A stretch of DNA of 47,400 nucleotides from Prochloraceae cyanobacterium (lineage in GTDB: Bacteria > Cyanobacteriota > Cyanobacteriia > Cyanobacteriales > JASJDA01), in the NCBI GenBank assembly GCA_030065755.1, contig JASJDA010000060.1, positions 1 through 47,400 of the forward strand. Reading direction: 5' to 3'. This document shows positions 43,924 to 47,400 of the stretch, one piece after another; the first letter of the stretch is position 1, and the number at the start of each line of letters is the position of its first letter. A model generated the notes under the pieces. That model searched no databases. It was not told the origin of the DNA and saw only the letters and a list, made by a program, of their open reading frames with translations. The position numbers were made by a program, and so were the translations under genes.

Positions 43924-44994
43924 TTATTTACGTTCGGGATGCTCGGTATCGGGAGTTGGAGTTGCTAACTGATTAATCTCGTTAATCATTTGATACAAGC
44001 GTCCTAAATCTCTTTGATTAAAATTAAATACCAAGCGGGGCAATTTTTCAGTTTCGTCTCCTCTCTCTTGAGGTAAGGCTTGACTTTTTTCAATACGTCC
44101 TTCTACTAAAATATCCCTGAAGTCTTCATTGAGTTTTTCTACTACTTCATCTGATAATTGACAGTTTAGACGCATCACAAATTGCTGACCCACATAGCGA
44201 CTAGAATGATAGACTCGATAAAAATCTCTAATTGCAGCACAAGCTACATCGAGATCGTCTGTAATGGTGTATAAATTGGTATCTTCTGGGCTAATTAGAC
44301 CTTTTTCGATCAATTGAGAGCAGATATACTGATTCCACGACTCCCAGTAGTCTCCTCCAGGTTCGTCTATTAATACTAACGGTGCAGGGCCGTATTTTCC
44401 TGTTTGAGACAAAGTTAAAGTTTCAAAAGCTTCGTCTTGAGTGCCAAAACCCCCAGGAAATAAAGCCACAGCATCACTTTCTCGCAAGAAGAATAATTTG
44501 CGAGTAAAGAAATACTTGAAATCAATTAACTTAGGATCTCCTGCAATATAAGGATTGCTTTCTTGCTCGAAGGGTAGCTGAATATTTAGACCAAAGGAAC
44601 ATTCTCGACCTGCTCCTTCGTTACCAGCTTGCATTATTCCCCCACCTGCACCCGTAAGTACCATGAATCCTAATTTGGCGATCCGGCGAGCAAACTCGAC
44701 AGCTAAGCGGTATTCTGAAGTATCAGAAGATATTCGTGCTGAGCCAAAAATGGTTATTTTACGAACGTGACGATAGGGATAAAAAATTTGAAATCCCTTT
44801 TCTAAATCTTCTAGAGATGAAGTTAAAATTTTTAAGTCTAGACGATCTACTTCTTCTTTTGTAATTCGCACTAATACAGCTAGCGCCCGTTCGACCCATT
44901 TAGCATGCTTGCGATCGGGTAAGTTTTCTATTAATTCAGTCAACTCCGCCCTTAAAGGGGATTTTATACTATTATTGTAACTTGATAAAGCCAT
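43924..44994 (-). CDS. LOG-like Rossmann-fold nucleotide-binding protein (TIGR00730 type)
   Basis: 356 residues. The core is KITIFGSARISSD, VLTGAGGGIMQAGNEGAG and the nucleotide-site motif PGGFGTQDE (180-188), as in LOG/lysine-decarboxylase-like proteins that release the base from nucleoside monophosphates. It has about 80 extra N-terminal residues and about 90 extra C-terminal residues compared with minimal LOG proteins, like the longer bacterial group. Enzyme activity is plausible, but the physiological role is unknown. Confidence 0.9.
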   Translation of the reverse strand: MALSSYNNSIKSPLRAELTELIENLPDRKHAKWVERALAVLVRITKEEVDRLDLKILTSSLEDLEKGFQIFYPYRHVRKITIFGSARISSDTSEYRLAVEFARRIAKLGFMVLTGAGGGIMQAGNEGAGRECSFGLNIQLPFEQESNPYIAGDPKLIDFKYFFTRKLFFLRESDAVALFPGGFGTQDEAFETLTLSQTGKYGPAPLVLIDEPGGDYWESWNQYICSQLIEKGLISPEDTNLYTITDDLDVACAAIRDFYRVYHSSRYVGQQFVMRLNCQLSDEVVEKLNEDFRDILVEGRIEKSQALPQERGDETEKLPRLVFNFNQRDLGRLYQMINEINQLATPTPDTEHPERK

Positions 44995-45102
44995 ATATTT
45001 ACTCTTTTGGCTTCTTTTATTGTATACATTTTGACTTGCTAAAAAAACATTAGGACTATTTCAGACTAAAAAAAGATACCCCAGTTGCGCCGAGATCGAT
45101 AA

Positions 45103-46218
45103 ATGAATATGCAAATCACGAGTCCAGATCGAATAACCTACCCTATAGTAGAAACCTTTCATTCCATTCAGGGAGAAGGATACTGGACGGGTGTTAATGC
45201 CTTTTTTATTCGTCTAGGAGGGTGTGACGTTCATTGTCCTTGGTGCTTCGTCTCTGGGACTTCTATTTTAATGGGAGATTTGACAGAGAAACCGATTGAA
45301 ACTATTCAAATAGGCGATCGAGTAATGAGTTTCGATCGGGGAAAACTAGTCAAAACTAAAGTTACTCACGTTCATCGTCCCCGAATAGCACAAACGATCG
45401 CTCTTAAATTTGAATCTGGTTTAGTCACCTCTTGCACTCCAGATCATCAATATAAACTAATAGGAACAAATACGCTAAGACAGGCAGAATATATTCAAGA
45501 AGCATATTCCATAGATAAATCTAATTTAGATTTTACTGAGGCAGATATTGACGATCGCGCCGAATATTTAGTGGGTGCTGTTGCTAGAAAAGTAAGACAA
45601 ATTGAAAGCGAAGAAAAAAAGCAGTGGCTCAAACCAGACAAGGTTGTCACTCGCTTTTTTGCTGGAGCTAGGGAAGTGTATAATTTCGCTACGGAAAGCG
45701 GTTACTATTTTGCCGATCGACATTTAGTCAAGAATTGCGACACCAAGCAATCTTGGAATGCTTCCCTTCACCCCCAACGGGCGATCGAAGATTTAATAAA
45801 GGAAGCAACAACTGCTAACCCCGCTATTGTAGTTATTACTGGGGGAGAGCCTTTAATGCACGACCTCAACCCATTAACCGAACAATTGCATTCCCACCAT
45901 CTGCGGGTTCATTTAGAAACTTCTGGCGCACATCCTTTTAGTGGCGAGTTCGACTGGGTAACTTTTTCTCCGAAAAGATTTAAACCTCCTCATAACAGTA
46001 TCTACGATCGCGCAGATGAGCTGAAAGTAGTGGTAGCCAATACTGAGGATTTACAATGGGCAGAAGAACAAGCAGCTAAAATTCCCGATCGAGCATTGAA
46101 GTATCTCCAACCAGAATGGAATACTCCAGACAGTCAAGAGTTAATCTGCCAATACATCTTACAACATCGCGAGTGGCGTTTAGGACTGCAAATTCATAAG
46201 TTTTTGGGAGTCAGGTGA
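45103..46218 (+). CDS. queE: QueE (7-carboxy-7-deazaguanine synthase) interrupted by an in-frame mini-intein
   Basis: The 371 residues comprise a 207-residue QueE host and a 164-residue intein. QueE is the radical-SAM enzyme forming the deazapurine ring of queuosine from carboxytetrahydropterin. Host motifs are [33 protein letters not shown] and a C-terminal QPEW region. The iron-sulphur motif would be [11 protein letters not shown] (CxxxCxxC). In the precursor it is cut between Trp47 and the third cysteine: residues 48-211 are intein, and Cys212 is both the +1 extein residue and the third cluster ligand. Without splicing the [4Fe-4S] site is split, so activity should need splicing. queC, acting two steps later in preQ0 synthesis, follows. 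Confidence 0.97.
   Translation: MNMQITSPDRITYPIVETFHSIQGEGYWTGVNAFFIRLGGCDVHCPWCFVSGTSILMGDLTEKPIETIQIGDRVMSFDRGKLVKTKVTHVHRPRIAQTIALKFESGLVTSCTPDHQYKLIGTNTLRQAEYIQEAYSIDKSNLDFTEADIDDRAEYLVGAVARKVRQIESEEKKQWLKPDKVVTRFFAGAREVYNFATESGYYFADRHLVKNCDTKQSWNASLHPQRAIEDLIKEATTANPAIVVITGGEPLMHDLNPLTEQLHSHHLRVHLETSGAHPFSGEFDWVTFSPKRFKPPHNSIYDRADELKVVVANTEDLQWAEEQAAKIPDRALKYLQPEWNTPDSQELICQYILQHREWRLGLQIHKFLGVR
45244..45735 (+). other. Mini-intein in QueE (no homing endonuclease)
   Basis: 164 codons. Block A is [13 protein letters not shown] with Cys1, continuing [17 protein letters not shown]. Block B is [14 protein letters not shown] with the TxxH set (Thr65, His68 of the intein). Block F/G is [18 protein letters not shown] and LVKN, ending in Asn164 before the +1 Cys of the host. 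Only about 70 residues lie between blocks B and F and no LAGLIDADG or HNH motif is seen, so it is a Hint-only mini-intein. The penultimate residue is Lys163 instead of the usual His, a known but uncommon variation that can slow Asn cyclisation. Confidence 0.95.
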
Positions 46219-46378
46219 GTGGGGAGTGTGGGGAGTGTGGGGAGTGTGGGAAGTGTGGGGAGCAGGGGAGCAGGGGAGCAGGGGAGCAGGGGAGCAGGGG
46301 AGCAGGGGGAGCAGGGGAGAGGGGGAGAGGGGGAGAAACAAACAGCAAACAGCAAACAGCCAATAGCAAACAACTAAT
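46219..46378. repeat. G-rich short tandem array plus AACAGC-type tail
   Basis: GGGGAGTGT units (46220-46258) pass into GGGGAGCA units and GGGGGAGA runs (to about 46333), then AAACAAACAGCAAACAGC and related units (46334-46378). It lies between queE and queC. The array is open in frame with queC and would add 56 low-complexity residues, but the true queC start is after it. The same composite repeat occurs at 34810-34935. Confidence 0.9.
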
Positions 46379-46382
46379 AAAA

Positions 46383-47078
46383 ATGAACAAAGCTGTAGTA
46401 TTACTATCTGGAGGTTTAGACTCCGCCACAACTGCTGCGATCGCTATTTCTGAAGGATACGAGCCGATCGCTCTTTCTTTTCGTTACGGTCAACGCCACG
46501 AAAAAGAATTAATCGCAGCCGCTAAAATAGCTAAAGCTTTGGGCATCAAAGAACATTATACGATCGACATTAACCTATCTCAGTGGGGCGGCTCTTCTCT
46601 TACTGACTTTTCGATCGCTGTACCTAAAGATGGAGTCAAACCAGATATAATTCCTTCTACTTATGTACCAGGAAGGAATACAGTATTTATCGCGATCGCT
46701 CTCTCCCTCGCAGAAGCTAAAAATGCTGTTGCTATTTATCTGGGTATCAATGCTGTAGATTATTCTGGCTATCCTGACTGTCGTCCTGAATATTTAGAAG
46801 CTTATCAAAAACTTGCCAATCTCTCTTCTAAAGCAGGAGTAGAAGGAAAATCCCCTAGGTTAGTCGCACCTCTGGTTAAAGACTCGAAAGTAGATATTGT
46901 TCGTCGCGCACTAAGTTTAGGAGTGCCTATTGAAGATACTTGGTCTTGTTATCAAGGTGAAGATCTACCCTGCGGTGTCTGTGATTCTTGTCGCATTCGC
47001 GATCGCGCTTTAATAGAAGCAGATCGACCGGATCTAGCTACCCCCGCAGGAAGAGAATTTTTTTCCTCGGTTTTTTAA
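46383..47078 (+). CDS. queC: 7-cyano-7-deazaguanine synthase QueC
   Basis: 231 residues. QueC turns carboxy-deazaguanine into preQ0 with ATP and ammonia. The start [20 protein letters not shown] holds the PP-loop [49 protein letters not shown] and the zinc site [21 protein letters not shown] follow. I choose ATG 46383 because QueC proteins begin a few residues before the SGG motif, although the frame is open from 46215. It follows queE after a repeat-filled gap. Confidence 0.96.
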   Translation: MNKAVVLLSGGLDSATTAAIAISEGYEPIALSFRYGQRHEKELIAAAKIAKALGIKEHYTIDINLSQWGGSSLTDFSIAVPKDGVKPDIIPSTYVPGRNTVFIAIALSLAEAKNAVAIYLGINAVDYSGYPDCRPEYLEAYQKLANLSSKAGVEGKSPRLVAPLVKDSKVDIVRRALSLGVPIEDTWSCYQGEDLPCGVCDSCRIRDRALIEADRPDLATPAGREFFSSVF

Positions 47079-47146
47079 AGTAGAAGTATCGCTCCATATC
47101 TGATTCCTCGTAGAAATAGTCTATTTTGTTGCTATTTTTGTAAGGG

Positions 47147-47189
47147 GACGTTCGGTGGAAACGTCTCTAAAAACTATGAAACGTCTCTA
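47147..47189. repeat. ACGTC-type inverted and direct repeats upstream of cpcT
   Basis: GACGTT (47147-47152) pairs with AACGTC (47160-47165), and ACGTCTCTA occurs twice, at 47161-47169 and 47181-47189, 20 bases apart. The set lies 18-60 bases upstream of the cpcT start, a suitable place for a regulator-binding site or leader hairpin. No known regulator is assigned. Confidence 0.5.
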
Positions 47190-47206
47190 TCTTAGTAACT
47201 TGCATC

Positions 47207-47400
47207 ATGACTCATTCTACAGATATCAAAACCCTAGTGCGCTGGATGGCAGCAGATTTTACCAATCAACAACAAGCTTGGGATAATCCTCCTTTATACG
47301 CTCACATTCGAGTCTGTATGCGTCCTTTACCCACCGATTTACTATCAGCAACTAGTTTGTTTCTAGAACAAGCTTATGATTTTCTACTTAATAAACCCTA
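47207..47400 (+). CDS. cpcT: CpcT/CpeT-type phycobiliprotein bilin lyase, N-terminal part (runs off the window)
   Basis: 64 codons are visible, starting MTHSTDIKTLVRWMAADF and continuing with NPPLYAHIRVCMRPLP and FLEQAYDFLLNKPY. This is the N-terminus of the CpcT family, which attaches phycocyanobilin to Cys153 of phycocyanin beta subunits (CpeT does the same for phycoerythrin). The close N-terminal pattern favours CpcT, but CpeT cannot be excluded from 64 residues. ATG at 47207. It shows the organism builds phycobilisomes. Confidence 0.85.
   Translation, partial: MTHSTDIKTLVRWMAADFTNQQQAWDNPPLYAHIRVCMRPLPTDLLSATSLFLEQAYDFLLNKP

Noticed and set aside
45244-45735. Insertion in QueE as an ordinary lineage-specific loop
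   Set aside because: Blocks A, B and F/G, Cys1, terminal Asn and +1 Cys are all present, and removing them restores the exact CxxxCxxC host motif.
46215-46382. N-terminal extension of QueC
   Set aside because: It translates a G-rich tandem repeat into a Gly/Glu/Cys-rich stretch. QueC proteins start just before SGGLDS, matching the ATG at 46383.
46180-46431. Ser/Pro/Leu-rich frames on the minus strand across the G-rich array
   Set aside because: Low-complexity translation of the same repeat, with no ribosome binding site and no domain.

Overview
The window looks like chromosomal DNA of a cyanobacterium. It carries photosynthesis genes (psaM, psbZ, chlP, a CpcT-type bilin lyase), cyanobacterial lipid genes (two desC-type desaturases, a probable mgdA) and very many copies of the HIP1 palindrome GCGATCGC and its core CGATCG. 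Base composition is AT-rich between genes and the coding density is moderate. Genus cannot be fixed from the sequence alone; there is no rRNA, and the only tRNA found is tRNA-Gly(GCC).

Layout. 0-4.8 kb (minus strand): a phototaxis-type signalling group made of a PstS-like binding protein, a 1130-residue methyl-accepting protein with four DXCF cyanobacteriochrome-type GAF domains, and the start of a CheA-type kinase. 5.3-7.5 kb: a HAD phosphatase followed directly by a solo IsrB (HNH-less IscB) element with a probable omega-RNA region. 7.5-9 kb: a secreted TPR protein whose tail is a 78-bp minisatellite. 9-11 kb: an ABC ATPase, rsmG and a c6-like cytochrome in one operon. 10.9-13.3 kb: pyrimidine salvage (codA, a small membrane protein, upp). 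13.5-19 kb: psaM, a small membrane protein, a PAS/GGDEF/EAL protein, an alpha/beta hydrolase and chlP. 19-24.6 kb: an LCIB-type carbonic anhydrase homologue, RNase Z, an internally shortened RidA, a degenerate GGDEF protein, a roughly 350-bp palindromic MITE-like repeat and a TPR protein. 24.8-31.6 kb: PP2C phosphatase, UbiB kinase, a small coiled-coil protein and a DHH-CBS-tRNA nucleotidyltransferase fusion. 31.9-34.8 kb: psbZ, ribH, tRNA-Gly, a zinc-ribbon membrane protein and a proA paralogue lacking the catalytic Cys. 34.9-43.7 kb: lipid and envelope genes (tandem desC, sterol desaturase/SDR fusion, glycosyltransferases, probable mgdA) mixed with a PLP enzyme, YjbQ and an SPFH protein. 43.9-47.4 kb: a LOG-like protein, the queuosine genes queE and queC, and the start of cpcT.

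The most striking item is queE (45103-46218). Its radical-SAM cluster motif CxxxCxxC is interrupted by a 164-residue mini-intein inserted immediately before the third cluster cysteine. The enzyme therefore cannot assemble its [4Fe-4S] centre until the intein splices, and the intein has Lys instead of the usual penultimate His. Other notable items are the IsrB/omega-RNA locus, the four exactly 179-residue photoreceptor repeats combined with a shortened MCP signalling tip, the RidA deletion, and several large inverted repeats in gene-free stretches.

Limits: families were recognised by reading motifs, with no database search. Novelty statements are therefore inference.
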